Below, piece by piece: positions 17,406-25,395 of a stretch of 34,049 bases of DNA. The stretch covers positions 1-34,049 of the forward strand of contig JALHNI010000069.1 of assembly GCA_022843605.1 (NCBI GenBank), in the 5' to 3' direction. The notes beneath the pieces were generated by a model that saw nothing but the letters and a program-made list of their open reading frames with translations, searched no databases and was not told the DNA's origin. The stretch comes from Bryobacter sp. Lineage in GTDB: Bacteria > Acidobacteriota > Terriglobia > Bryobacterales > Bryobacteraceae. Position 1 is the first letter of the stretch. Every line of letters starts with the position of its first letter. The position numbers and the translations under genes were made by a program.

Positions 17406-17890
17406 CACTGCAAGTCGTAACTAAAGCGAACGTCGATGGTTTTGGGTGGGAAGCAAGTGGTGGCGTTGCAGCCCTGATAACGAAGCTTCCCTGGAATGAA
17501 GCCGGCGCCGATGGGGGCGTTGGACGGAACGGTGAACTTGCTGGTGATCTCAAAGACACCGTCAAAGACGGCGATCGGCTTGGGGCTGAAATCGGATTTC
17601 TCGTGTTTGGCCGGAGGAAATTCGACGCTTTTCAACTCAAGGGGCGCCGGTTGCCAAGTGAGCCGCAAGGGGATCAGGTATTCGTCGAGCGGGGCGTTCG
17701 AATTGACATGGAAGCCCGGCGTGACCCTAACGCCGACCTTCGCCGTCACGGTTTGGCCACGCTTCACCGCGGCCCGCGCCGGCGGAGTGATCGTGAGCAG
17801 GGGAGTCGATTGCGCGCAAGCGCTAACGGCCAGCGAACTCAACAGGAGCAGCGCTCGCACGTTTCTGTCGAAGCAGTTCTTGAATGTCAT
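17405..17890 (-). CDS. Stand-alone DsbD N-terminal (alpha) domain-like protein
   Basis: A 161-residue exported protein with a hydrophobic signal ending SLAVSACAQ, which could be a lipobox. The body matches the immunoglobulin-like DsbD alpha domain: a long beta-sandwich and the motif RYQGCNATTCFPPK, whose two cysteines (Cys141 and Cys146) correspond to the redox pair in the E. coli domain. DsbD normally carries alpha, transmembrane beta and thioredoxin-like gamma domains; here only alpha is present. The ATG at 17890 is chosen; a GTG at 17902 is possible. The gene overlaps the upstream TlpA-like gene by 68 bases in another frame. Together they suggest a split thiol-reducing relay in the periplasm. 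Confidence 0.75.
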   Translation of the reverse strand: MTFKNCFDRNVRALLLLSSLAVSACAQSTPLLTITPPARAAVKRGQTVTAKVGVRVTPGFHVNSNAPLDEYLIPLRLTWQPAPLELKSVEFPPAKHEKSDFSPKPIAVFDGVFEITSKFTVPSNAPIGAGFIPGKLRYQGCNATTCFPPKTIDVRFSYDLQ

Positions 17891-18404
17891 TCTCGTATTC
17901 ACTCTTACTCACCAAGCCGACATGGGTTCGGGCAATGCGGCCATCGCGGTCCAGGACGAAGGTGGTCGGTAGCGACTCCACTCCGCCGTAGAGGTTGGCC
18001 ATGGAATCGTCCCCCATGACGACCCGGTAATTCACTTTCTTGCTGGTGATGTAGGGCTTCACGACTTCCCAGCCTTCATCGTCCATGGCCACGCCAAGCA
18101 CCACGAGACCCTGATCTTTCAGGCGGGTCTCGAAGTCGATGAACCACGGGATCTCCACCTTGCAGGGACCGCACCAGGTGGCCCAGAAATTGAGCAGGAC
18201 GACCTTGCCTTTGAAGTCCGAAAGCTTCACGACCTGGCCGTTCGAATCCTTCAGGCTGAACTCCGGAGCCTTCTTGCGCTGTGACTCCGGCTTCACCGGA
18301 GATCCGGCCTTCGTGGTCCCGACACAGCCCACCAGGGCCGCAAGGAGAGGGATGAGCAAGAGCGCACGCGAACGGGCAAGCATGTTCTCAGTATAGCGGG
18401 CCAT
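17823..18404 (-). CDS. TlpA-like thioredoxin lipoprotein
   Basis: The 193-residue protein has a lipoprotein signal (LLLIPLLAALVGC, lipidated Cys27), then a TlpA/ResA-type thioredoxin fold with FWATWCGPCK (active-site Cys78 and Cys81) and a VVLGVAMDDEGWE segment typical of the AhpC/TSA-thioredoxin superfamily. It should act as a membrane-anchored periplasmic thiol-disulfide oxidoreductase, for example in cytochrome c maturation. The ATG at 18404 begins two bases after the stop of the upstream HExxH gene. Its 3' end overlaps the DsbD-alpha-like gene by 68 bases. No cytochrome-maturation gene is present in the window. Confidence 0.88.
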   Translation of the reverse strand: MARYTENMLARSRALLLIPLLAALVGCVGTTKAGSPVKPESQRKKAPEFSLKDSNGQVVKLSDFKGKVVLLNFWATWCGPCKVEIPWFIDFETRLKDQGLVVLGVAMDDEGWEVVKPYITSKKVNYRVVMGDDSMANLYGGVESLPTTFVLDRDGRIARTHVGLVSKSEYENDIQELLRQKRASAAPVEFAGR

Positions 18405-18406
18405 CT

Positions 18407-18892
18407 TTAGAGCGGAAGCCTCCTCTGAGAAATCAAGCGGGTAAACCATTGTTTGCGGACCCGGCGGAACTTGGCGGGTAGCGTATATTCAGGATGCCGC
18501 CGGTTGCCGGAGTAATACCAGGCGGCGGAATCGCAAAAGCTTTCGCAAAGATACTCGCGCCAACGCCGGGTGCGATCCTGGGAATCAGTTTCGGTGAGCG
18601 CCTGCTTGCGCCACTCAGCCGACCAGCCAAGTTCACCCGGAAGGCACAGTTGCTGCCGGACTAAGTCATCCCAGGCGCGGCGAGTGGCATTGTCGAGCTT
18701 GCGCCAGACGAAGTGGAAGAGCTCATGGGTGAGAATGCGCATGAGCTCCGGTGCGTTCACCAGCAAGTCGGAATCAAGGACGATTCTGCGCTCCTTCAGG
18801 AACGAGCCGGCATGGACAATCGCGCCAGTCTGCCCGCCGGAAACCAGTTTGCCTCCGGCGGCACGCAACTGCGGCTCAAAGTGGATACGCAC
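18407..18892 (-). CDS. Small HExxH-motif putative metallopeptidase
   Basis: A 161-residue protein, starting at GTG 18892 with AAGG upstream. It contains THELFHFVW with a HExxH motif at 56-60 and, 57 residues later, CESFCDSAAW with an ExxxD arrangement (Glu117, Asp121). HExxH plus downstream ExxxD is the zinc-site layout of gluzincin metallopeptidases, but the protein is very short and lacks a signal peptide or other recognised domain. Peptidase activity is therefore only a proposal; it could be a non-catalytic zinc protein. It sits five bases after the PPIase stop and two bases before the TlpA-like gene, so it belongs to the same transcription unit. Confidence 0.62.
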   Translation of the reverse strand: MRIHFEPQLRAAGGKLVSGGQTGAIVHAGSFLKERRIVLDSDLLVNAPELMRILTHELFHFVWRKLDNATRRAWDDLVRQQLCLPGELGWSAEWRKQALTETDSQDRTRRWREYLCESFCDSAAWYYSGNRRHPEYTLPAKFRRVRKQWFTRLISQRRLPL

Positions 18893-18897
18893 AGGCC

Positions 18898-19752
18898 TTA
18901 CTTGATGGTGGCTTTGAAATAGTCCGGCTTGAGGAACTCCACTTTGGACTTCTTGGTTTCTTCGGTAAACCAGTCGCGGAACTTCGCGGCCCGGACGTCG
19001 GCGGAGATGGCATCGCGGACGTCAGCCAGAGCCTGCACCTGATGCTCTTCGCACAAGAAGATGTAGTAACCGTTGTCATGGCGTACGGGCGGGCTGAACT
19101 CGCCCTTCTTGAGGGAGAAGACCACGGACTTGATGGCGTCGGGGATGGCGTCAGCTTTGGTGAGCGTGCCGAGACTGCCGTCCTGCTCTTTCAACTGTTC
19201 CGAGTTGGCGCGTACGAGTTTGATGAAGTCCGCGCCCGCGCGCAGTTGGGCGTGCAGATCAGTGGCTTTGGCTTTGGCTGCGGCTTCACTGGTGCCCTGA
19301 GCCGGAGGGAGTGCGAACGAAATGTAAATCATCCGCACCTTGGCGGTGGTGTATTTGTCGCTGTTTTTCTTGTAAGCGGCATCCACTTCCTGGTCGCTTG
19401 CCTGGACGGCGTTCTGCTTCTTCTGTTGAAGAAAGTCGCCCATCATGCGGCTTCGTTCGAAGCGATAGCGATACTTGAAGCGGCTGTCTTCCAGAACATT
19501 GTCCTTTTCGGCCAACTGCGCCATGTACTCAAGGATGGCCAACTGGCGGAGGAACTCCTGGGGATTGGTCTTGTAGATGGTTTGGCGGTCCGGGGGCAAG
19601 GCGTCGATGTACTGTTCGAGTTCAGACCGGGTCCAGCTTTGCCCGTTGATCGTGGCGACGATTTCAGTAAGCTTGGGGCCTTCATCGACCGGCTTGGCGG
19701 GCTGCGCCCAGGCAGCGGCGCTCATGAGGAGCGGTAAAACGAGGGATTTCAT
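18898..19752 (-). CDS. Parvulin-type peptidyl-prolyl cis-trans isomerase (SurA/PrsA-like)
   Basis: The 284-residue exported protein has a signal peptide (MKSLVLPLLMSAAAWAQ), a SurA-N-like chaperone helix region (VATINGQSWTRSELEQYI, FLRQLAILEYMAQLAEK) and a PpiC rotamase domain at about 135-240. The rotamase includes FALPPAQ, GADFIKLVRANS, GSLGTLTKADAIPDAIKSVVFSLKKGEFSPPV and NGYYIFLCEEH (quoted in parts). It should help fold proteins in the periplasm. The ATG at 19752 has GGAG about 8 bases upstream; an in-frame upstream start at 19794 would put extra residues before the signal. It precedes the HExxH, TlpA and DsbD-alpha genes. Confidence 0.9.
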   Translation of the reverse strand: MKSLVLPLLMSAAAWAQPAKPVDEGPKLTEIVATINGQSWTRSELEQYIDALPPDRQTIYKTNPQEFLRQLAILEYMAQLAEKDNVLEDSRFKYRYRFERSRMMGDFLQQKKQNAVQASDQEVDAAYKKNSDKYTTAKVRMIYISFALPPAQGTSEAAAKAKATDLHAQLRAGADFIKLVRANSEQLKEQDGSLGTLTKADAIPDAIKSVVFSLKKGEFSPPVRHDNGYYIFLCEEHQVQALADVRDAISADVRAAKFRDWFTEETKKSKVEFLKPDYFKATIK

Positions 19753-19790
19753 GGGGTAACTCCAGTGTAACGGCTGGGCCGGCGAATGTC

Positions 19791-20696
19791 TCAAAGCGAT
19801 TGGACGGACGAGCCGGGATTTGGTTGCCGCAACGAAGCCCGTGCTTGGTGGTAGGCAAAGCCAGGCCTGGGCAATCGGCGCTGTACGGCCTCGGGCGGCG
19901 GGATGGCAACCTGCAGCCGCGCTTGCCGGATCGGCTGCCCCAGGAGGTGGATCGCCAACATGTTCTCGGCCTCAACATGCATCAGCGGGGCCAGAAAACT
20001 GAAGTCGACATTGGTGTAAATGCGGTTGAGATGCCGGTGGAGCTGTGCTCCGAAGTAGTCGAAACCGCGCTGCTCCGCCAGACCATCGGCCAGATCGGTG
20101 AACACGCCAATCAACTTCTGTTCGTGGGAGAGCAACCGCTTCAGGGGATGGGGATCGAAGTCCATTCTCTCGATCACGTTCAAGAGCCGCGGTGTGCGGA
20201 ACTCGCGGCGCGCGGCGGGTCGGTTGTGGTTGATCGCGAGCAGAAGCGGCATCCACTCCCGTAGCACGGGCAGGGAGGAACGAAGGATGGAGGGCAACGT
20301 TCCCTCGCTCAGCAGGTCAAACGAATAGACCTGCCGGGAGACAGGCTTGAACGTGCGCGACGAGGCGTAGATGAGCATCGGCCACAGCAGGTCACGATCC
20401 TCCCAATGCGCGGGAATGGAGAGCCACAGGTAGGGGATCCAGCACCGCAGCGACTCCTGCAGCGCCAGAGATACGCTACGCAGCAGGTGACGCCGCACTT
20501 TGCCGCGTGGCAGCGAGGTCGCACGATCCCAAAGCAGGGCGCTGCCATGCGGCAGGTCGATGCGCAAGGTGACGAGGGCAGACGGTTGGGGAGCCTCGTC
20601 AAGCGTCAGATCGTAGCGCTGCAGCAGCTTGGCCAGAAAGGGGTTGGCTTGAGGAAAGTCGACCAGGCGCGAGTCGGTGAAAGTACAGGAGTTCAT
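19791..20696 (-). CDS. Hypothetical protein at the head of the PPIase-TlpA-dinB run
   Basis: A 301-residue protein with no family recognised. It lacks a signal peptide or clear membrane segment, is rich in Leu, Arg and Pro, and has no catalytic signature visible; histidines are scattered (HGSALLW, HEQKL, HLNRIYT). AAGGA lies about 8 bases before the ATG at 20696, supporting the start. Its stop is 38 bases before the PPIase start on the same strand, so it is probably the first gene of the unit running to dinB. The unbroken 900-base frame, the ribosome site and the operon position support it as a real gene. Confidence 0.68.
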   Translation of the reverse strand: MNSCTFTDSRLVDFPQANPFLAKLLQRYDLTLDEAPQPSALVTLRIDLPHGSALLWDRATSLPRGKVRRHLLRSVSLALQESLRCWIPYLWLSIPAHWEDRDLLWPMLIYASSRTFKPVSRQVYSFDLLSEGTLPSILRSSLPVLREWMPLLLAINHNRPAARREFRTPRLLNVIERMDFDPHPLKRLLSHEQKLIGVFTDLADGLAEQRGFDYFGAQLHRHLNRIYTNVDFSFLAPLMHVEAENMLAIHLLGQPIRQARLQVAIPPPEAVQRRLPRPGFAYHQARASLRQPNPGSSVQSL

Positions 20697-20852
20697 GGGC
20701 TGGGTCCTTATGAGCTCCAGTCTAATGGCTCACTTCAAAAACACCGGCTCTGAAAATCCGCTCGACGGGGGTATAACGTGCTATTTATCTATGTCTTAGG
20801 GGAGAAATGGACTTCGCGAAATTCGTTGTGAACGCATTTCCGCTACCGTTTG

Positions 20853-22940
20853 CTACTTGCCGAAATGCGCAGCGAGGTAGTCGACGATCACTCGAACCTC
20901 GTCATCCTTGGCCGTGGCGCCGCGGGAGATCATGTTGTCCACCATCGCTGCCCAGGCCTGACGGTCGCGCCGCAAGCCGGTGACCGCGTCGAGCGTGTGG
21001 CAACTGGAGCCGCAGGTGCGCTGCAGGATCGGTTTCGCGGGCCCGTCCGGTAGGACGACCGGTCCGGTGCGCCGGGCGGCGACAGGTTCCGGCGCCTTGA
21101 CCGTGGAGATATTGGACGGCACGGGGCGGTCACCCAAGGCGAAAGCCATCAGGCTATCGCTGGGCGTGCCGCCGAAGTAACCGCCACCTCCGCCGGCCAT
21201 CAGGGCGACGTACTGTTTGCCGCTCTTGCCCTGATAGGTGATTGGGATGGTGTGCCCGTTGGCGTCGATCGGGTGGTCCCAGACCAGTTTGCCGGTGCGG
21301 GAGTCAAAGGCCCGGAAGCGGCTATCGTTCGTGGCGGCGATGAAGACCAGCCCGCCGGCTGTGGCGATGCTGCCCCCCAGGCTGGGTGCGCCGGAATCCT
21401 TTACGCCGAGCGCTTCCAGGGCCGGTATGGTGCCGAGCGGGGTGCGCCAGGCGATGTCGCCGGTGCGCGTATCGACCGCTACGAGCTCGCCGAACGGCGG
21501 GTTGGTGCAGGGAATGCGCGTATCGCGATTCCAGAAGCGTGCATAAGGCCCGTAGGCCGACGTACGAATGTACGTGTCGCCCTTCTTCTCCATGTGCCCC
21601 CACTGGCCCAGATTGTTGACGTTGGTGAAGAGCAGGCCAAGCGTCGGATCGACGGAAACGCCACCCCAGCCGCCGCCCCCCAGGGTGCTGGGGAACATGA
21701 GCACGTTCTGGTTGAGCGGCAGCGGCGTGTAGAGTTCGCCGATGGTCATCTGGTTCTTTTCGAACAGCTCGCGGCAGAACTTCGCGTGGTCGGGCGTCAG
21801 GCGATAGATCTCTTCCTTGGTAAACGTCACGCGGGAGAGAGGCGGCGGCTTCAGCGGGAACGGCTGGGTGGGCGACGTCTTCTCGCCGGGGACGGAAGAC
21901 TGTGGAACGGGCCGCTCCTCCATGCCATAAAGCGGCTCGCCGGTGATGCGGTTGAAGGCGAAGAGGATCCCCATTTTGGTGATCTGCGCGACGGCGGGAA
22001 CGGTGCGGCCATTGCGTTGCGCCTCGAAGAGGACGGGCGCGGCGGCGGGGTCATAGTCCCAAAGGTCGTGGTGTACGAGTTGCTGGTGCCAGATGCGCCG
22101 GCCGGTCTTGACGTCCAAAGCCACCAGACTGTTGCCATAAAGGTTGTCTCCATGACGGTCCGCCCCGTAGAAGTCGGTGGTGGGCGAGCCGAGCGGCACG
22201 TAAAGAATACCGCGAGCCTGATCGAGGCTGAGAAAGCCCCAGGCATTGGTTCCGGAGCGATTCTTCCAGCCGTCAGCCGGCCAGGTTTCATGACCCGGTT
22301 CGCCGGGGCGGGGAACCGTGTGGAAGGTCCACACCAACTTGCCGGTGCGCGCATCCCAGGCGCGGATATCGCCGTAGGCGCCGACCGAGGGCGCGCCTTC
22401 GCCATTGGCGCTGCCGGTGATGACGAGGTCCTGATAGATCGTGGGCGGCGACTGCAGCGAGATCTTGCCGTCAGCCAAGTCGCCCAGGACGCCTTGCCGC
22501 AAGTCGAGCAGGCCTTCGTTGGCGAAGCCGGGGGCCGGCTTGCCGGTGACGGCGTCAATGGCGATCATGCCGCCTTTCACGCCGGCGTAGACGCGCGGAT
22601 TGGTGCCCTTGGCTTTGTCGCCCGGCCAATAGGCGAGTCCGCGCAGGGCGACTTGGGTGGCTTCGTGATGCCAAAACTGCTTTCCGGTCTCCGGATCGAT
22701 GGCGAAGATGCCATTGGCCGCCGCCAGGTACATCACGCCACCCACGACCACCGGAATGCCCTCGGAGCCAGGTTTGCCGGTGTGGAAGGTCCAGGCATGC
22801 TGCAGTCGATTCACATTGCGAGGGGTGATCTGCTTGAGCGGAGAAAAGCGGCGGGCGCCAGGGTCGTGCCCAAACATTGGCCAATCGGTTTGCGCGGTGG
22901 CCGCGAGCGCGCAGGCGAGGAAAATCCGTAGGTACAGCAT
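20853..22940 (-). CDS. PQQ-dependent dehydrogenase with C-terminal heme domain
   Basis: The 695-residue exported quinoprotein starts with a short signal (MLYLRIFLACALAATAQ), then a PQQ eight-bladed propeller beginning DWPMFGHDPGARRFSPL. Typical elements are WTFHTGKPGSEG, WHHEATQVALRG, GSPTTDFYGADRHGDNLYGN and LLFTNVNNLGQWGHM (quoted in parts). The family oxidises alcohols, sugars or aldehydes in the periplasm with pyrroloquinoline quinone. A C-terminal cytochrome-like segment has TCGSSCH near residues 642-648: a CxxxCH motif rather than CxxCH. A MISRGA...DYLAAHFG ending, typical of acidobacterial cytochrome c tails, follows. Substrate is unknown. The start lies 43 bases from that of the divergent phosphoesterase. 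Confidence 0.9.
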   Translation of the reverse strand: MLYLRIFLACALAATAQTDWPMFGHDPGARRFSPLKQITPRNVNRLQHAWTFHTGKPGSEGIPVVVGGVMYLAAANGIFAIDPETGKQFWHHEATQVALRGLAYWPGDKAKGTNPRVYAGVKGGMIAIDAVTGKPAPGFANEGLLDLRQGVLGDLADGKISLQSPPTIYQDLVITGSANGEGAPSVGAYGDIRAWDARTGKLVWTFHTVPRPGEPGHETWPADGWKNRSGTNAWGFLSLDQARGILYVPLGSPTTDFYGADRHGDNLYGNSLVALDVKTGRRIWHQQLVHHDLWDYDPAAAPVLFEAQRNGRTVPAVAQITKMGILFAFNRITGEPLYGMEERPVPQSSVPGEKTSPTQPFPLKPPPLSRVTFTKEEIYRLTPDHAKFCRELFEKNQMTIGELYTPLPLNQNVLMFPSTLGGGGWGGVSVDPTLGLLFTNVNNLGQWGHMEKKGDTYIRTSAYGPYARFWNRDTRIPCTNPPFGELVAVDTRTGDIAWRTPLGTIPALEALGVKDSGAPSLGGSIATAGGLVFIAATNDSRFRAFDSRTGKLVWDHPIDANGHTIPITYQGKSGKQYVALMAGGGGGYFGGTPSDSLMAFALGDRPVPSNISTVKAPEPVAARRTGPVVLPDGPAKPILQRTCGSSCHTLDAVTGLRRDRQAWAAMVDNMISRGATAKDDEVRVIVDYLAAHFGK

Positions 22941-22983
22941 GGTGTCTGGTGCTTCTCAATCTATCATTGTGAGGTGATTCGGA

Positions 22984-23964
22984 CTGCTACCCTTCCTGCT
23001 GATTCTGGCCTCGTCGATTCCTGCACAGAACCTGGAGCAGTTTGTCGCCGGCGCCGCTCGCCGCTTTGCGCCGAAGGCGCAACGCTACCAATTTGCCCTG
23101 ATCGGCGATCAGCAGTACAACGCGGCCCAGGAGGCGAAGTTTCCGCGCGTGATCGAATCGATGAACCGGGAGAAACTGCGCTTTGTGGTGCACGATGGCG
23201 ACATCAAGAGCGGTGCCTCCCGCTGCGACGAGGCGATGTACCAGAATCGTCTGGCCGGTTTCCAGCGCTCGGTTCATCCTTTCATCCTGACGCCCGGCGA
23301 CAACGACTGGACCGACTGTGGACGCGCCGCCGCCGGGGGCTTCGATCCGCTCGATCGTCTGAAGCGGGTTCGCGAATTGTTCTTCCCCAAGCCGGACCAG
23401 AGTCTGGGCAAGCGTCCGCTGGGCCTATTGCCGCAAAGCTCCGTGCCGGGCTTCGAGAGCTACGTCGAAAATGCCATGTGGGCGCAGGGTGAAGTGCTCT
23501 TTGCCACTCTGCACATTGTCGGGACGAACAACAACTTCGCCAAGCCTGCCGAGTTTCAGCCGCGCAATGCGGCGAACCTGTTCTGGCTGCGGGCGGCCTT
23601 TGCGATTGCCAGGCAAAAGCGATTCCGCGCCGTGATGCTGGTGATGCAGGCCAACCCGGGCTTTGAACGGCGTCGCGCCGTGGGGGCTGATGGTTTTAGC
23701 GAGATGCTGGCCGTGCTGCAGCAGGAGACGGTGCAGTTCCCGGGACAGGTCGTCTTTGTCCATGGCGACAGTCACTACTTCCGGATCGACAAGCCGTTGC
23801 TGCCCCCGGGGCGCGACGGCGCTCGCCTGGAGAACTTCACGCGCGTAGAGACGTTCGGGCCGCCGGACGTCCATTGGCTACTGGCGACAGTGGATCCCCG
23901 CAATCCGATGGTCTTCGTCTTCGAGCAGCGGATCGTGCCGGAGAATGTGCTGCCGCGCAACTAA
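22984..23964 (+). CDS. Exported metallophosphoesterase, apparent CTG start
   Basis: The 326-residue frame begins at CTG 22984; GAGGTG (22971-22976) lies 7 bases upstream, an ideal ribosome-binding distance. The first residues, LLPFLLILASSIPAQ, form a signal peptide, and ALIGDQQYN (Asp42) gives the first phosphoesterase motif. Starting at the first canonical codon (GTG 23149) would delete both. Further motifs are HDGDIK (Asp73), TPGDNDW (105-109) and a C-terminal VHGDSHYFRID. As in the phosphoesterase at 14897, the first motif is D-Q-x instead of D-x-H. A one-base frameshift joining a GTG at 22974 to this frame is the alternative to CTG initiation. Its stop overlaps that of the convergent DUF1501 gene by two bases. 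Confidence 0.78.
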   Translation: MLPFLLILASSIPAQNLEQFVAGAARRFAPKAQRYQFALIGDQQYNAAQEAKFPRVIESMNREKLRFVVHDGDIKSGASRCDEAMYQNRLAGFQRSVHPFILTPGDNDWTDCGRAAAGGFDPLDRLKRVRELFFPKPDQSLGKRPLGLLPQSSVPGFESYVENAMWAQGEVLFATLHIVGTNNNFAKPAEFQPRNAANLFWLRAAFAIARQKRFRAVMLVMQANPGFERRRAVGADGFSEMLAVLQQETVQFPGQVVFVHGDSHYFRIDKPLLPPGRDGARLENFTRVETFGPPDVHWLLATVDPRNPMVFVFEQRIVPENVLPRN

Positions 23965-25394
23965 CTGATGAGTTGTTTGACGAGTTGTCCGCTCACGTCG
24001 GTCAGCCGGAAGTTCCTGCCGAAATGACGGTAGGTCAACTGGGTATGTTCGAGGCCCAACAGGTGCAGAATGGTGGCCTGCAGGTCGTGCACGTCGATCT
24101 TGTCTTTGGTGATCGTCAGCCCGAGTTCGTCGGTTTCGCCGATCACTTGGCCGGTCTTCACGCCGCCGCCGGCCATCCAAATCGAATAGCCGTTCGGATG
24201 ATGGTCCCGGCCCGCGTTGTTGGCCTCATCGGGCCGGCGCATCTCGGACATCGGTGTGCGGCCGAACTCGCCGCCCCAAACGACCAGCGTTTCGTCCAGC
24301 AGGCCGCGCTGCTTCAGATCGGTGAGTAATGCCGCCGACGCCTTGTCGGTCTGCCCGCAGAGCTTGGGCAATGCGCCGTTGATACCGGAGTGCATATCCC
24401 AACCAGAGTGCATGCAAAGCACGAACCGCACGCCACGCTCCACCAGCCGCCGGGCCATCAGCAGGTTGGTGCCGTAGGCGCGGCTCTCCTTGTCGTTGAT
24501 GCCATAAGCATCGAGCGTCGTGGGCGACTCCTTGGAAAAGTCGACGGCCTCGGGGCCTGCCATCTGCATGCGGTAAGCGAGTTCGTAGGAATGAATGCGG
24601 CTCGCGATCTCAGCGTCGCCGGTGAGATCCTGACGTTCCTGGTTGAGGTCGCGCAAAGCGTCGAGCCGCGCACGCTGGCTTTCGCGGGTAATGCCCGCCG
24701 GATTGCCGAGATACAAAATCGGGTCGCCGCCCGTACGAAGCACAGTGCCTTGATAAAGACTGGGTAGAAAGCCGTTGGACCAAAGGTCAGAGCCCGCACT
24801 GGTTCCCGGTCCGGATTGTAGGGCGACGAACGCCGGCAGATTGCGCGTCTCGCTCCCTAAGCCGTAGGTGACCCAGGAGCCCATGGAGGGCCGGCCGCCG
24901 ATCATGCTGCCGGAGAACAGCAGCAACTGGCCCGGGTGGTGGTTAAAGGCCTCGCTGTGCATGGAGCGGATCAGGCAGATGTCGTCGGCATGCTTGGCCA
25001 TCTCCGGGATCAGGTCAGAGAGTTCCATGCCGGACTGGCCATACTTAGCGAACTTGCGCGGGCTGGCAAGAACTTTGGCCGTCGGCTTGATGAAGGCCAG
25101 CTTCAGGTCCTTGGTCATCTCCGGCGGCAGCGACTGGCCGTGCCATTTCTGTAGCGCCGGTTTGGGATCGAAGAGGTCCATCTGGCTAGGGGCACCTTCC
25201 TGAAAGAGGAAGATGACGTTCTTGGCTTTGGGGGCGAAATGCGGCTTGCGCGGCACGAGAGGATCCGGCGCTTCGGTGCGGCCCTCCGCGGCCAACAGAC
25301 TCGACAACGCGACCGTGCCGATCCCCGTGAGGCCGCGGCGCAGGAAGTCCCGGCGGAGATGCGATTCAATCAATTGGCGTTCGTTTTGCATCAT
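23961..25394 (-). CDS. DUF1501 family protein with Tat signal
   Basis: The 477-residue protein has a twin-arginine signal region (HLRRDFLRRGLTGIG, residues 13-27) and DUF1501 landmarks such as KNVIFLFQEGAPSQMDLFDPKP, SMHSEAFNHHPGQ, WGGEFGRTP and the metal-site-like GRDHHPNGYSIWMAGGG near the C-terminus. DUF1501 is an alkaline-phosphatase/sulfatase-superfamily group, abundant in Planctomycetes and Acidobacteriota; its reaction is undefined. It directly follows the PSCyt/PSD1 gene (one base between stop and ATG), the usual pairing, often tied to degradation of complex sugars. The start could be either of two adjacent ATGs (25394 or 25391). Confidence 0.93.
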   Translation of the reverse strand: MMQNERQLIESHLRRDFLRRGLTGIGTVALSSLLAAEGRTEAPDPLVPRKPHFAPKAKNVIFLFQEGAPSQMDLFDPKPALQKWHGQSLPPEMTKDLKLAFIKPTAKVLASPRKFAKYGQSGMELSDLIPEMAKHADDICLIRSMHSEAFNHHPGQLLLFSGSMIGGRPSMGSWVTYGLGSETRNLPAFVALQSGPGTSAGSDLWSNGFLPSLYQGTVLRTGGDPILYLGNPAGITRESQRARLDALRDLNQERQDLTGDAEIASRIHSYELAYRMQMAGPEAVDFSKESPTTLDAYGINDKESRAYGTNLLMARRLVERGVRFVLCMHSGWDMHSGINGALPKLCGQTDKASAALLTDLKQRGLLDETLVVWGGEFGRTPMSEMRRPDEANNAGRDHHPNGYSIWMAGGGVKTGQVIGETDELGLTITKDKIDVHDLQATILHLLGLEHTQLTYRHFGRNFRLTDVSGQLVKQLIS

Positions 25395-25395
25395 G

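Noticed and set aside
21252..22931. A 559-codon open frame on the plus strand opposite the PQQ dehydrogenase
   Set aside because: It is an antisense shadow of a clearly recognised gene; the product resembles no protein family.
22974..23492. Frame from GTG 22974, 172 codons
   Set aside because: It overlaps the phosphoesterase in another frame, and its product is compositionally odd with no motifs. Its start shares the ribosome site better assigned to CTG 22984.
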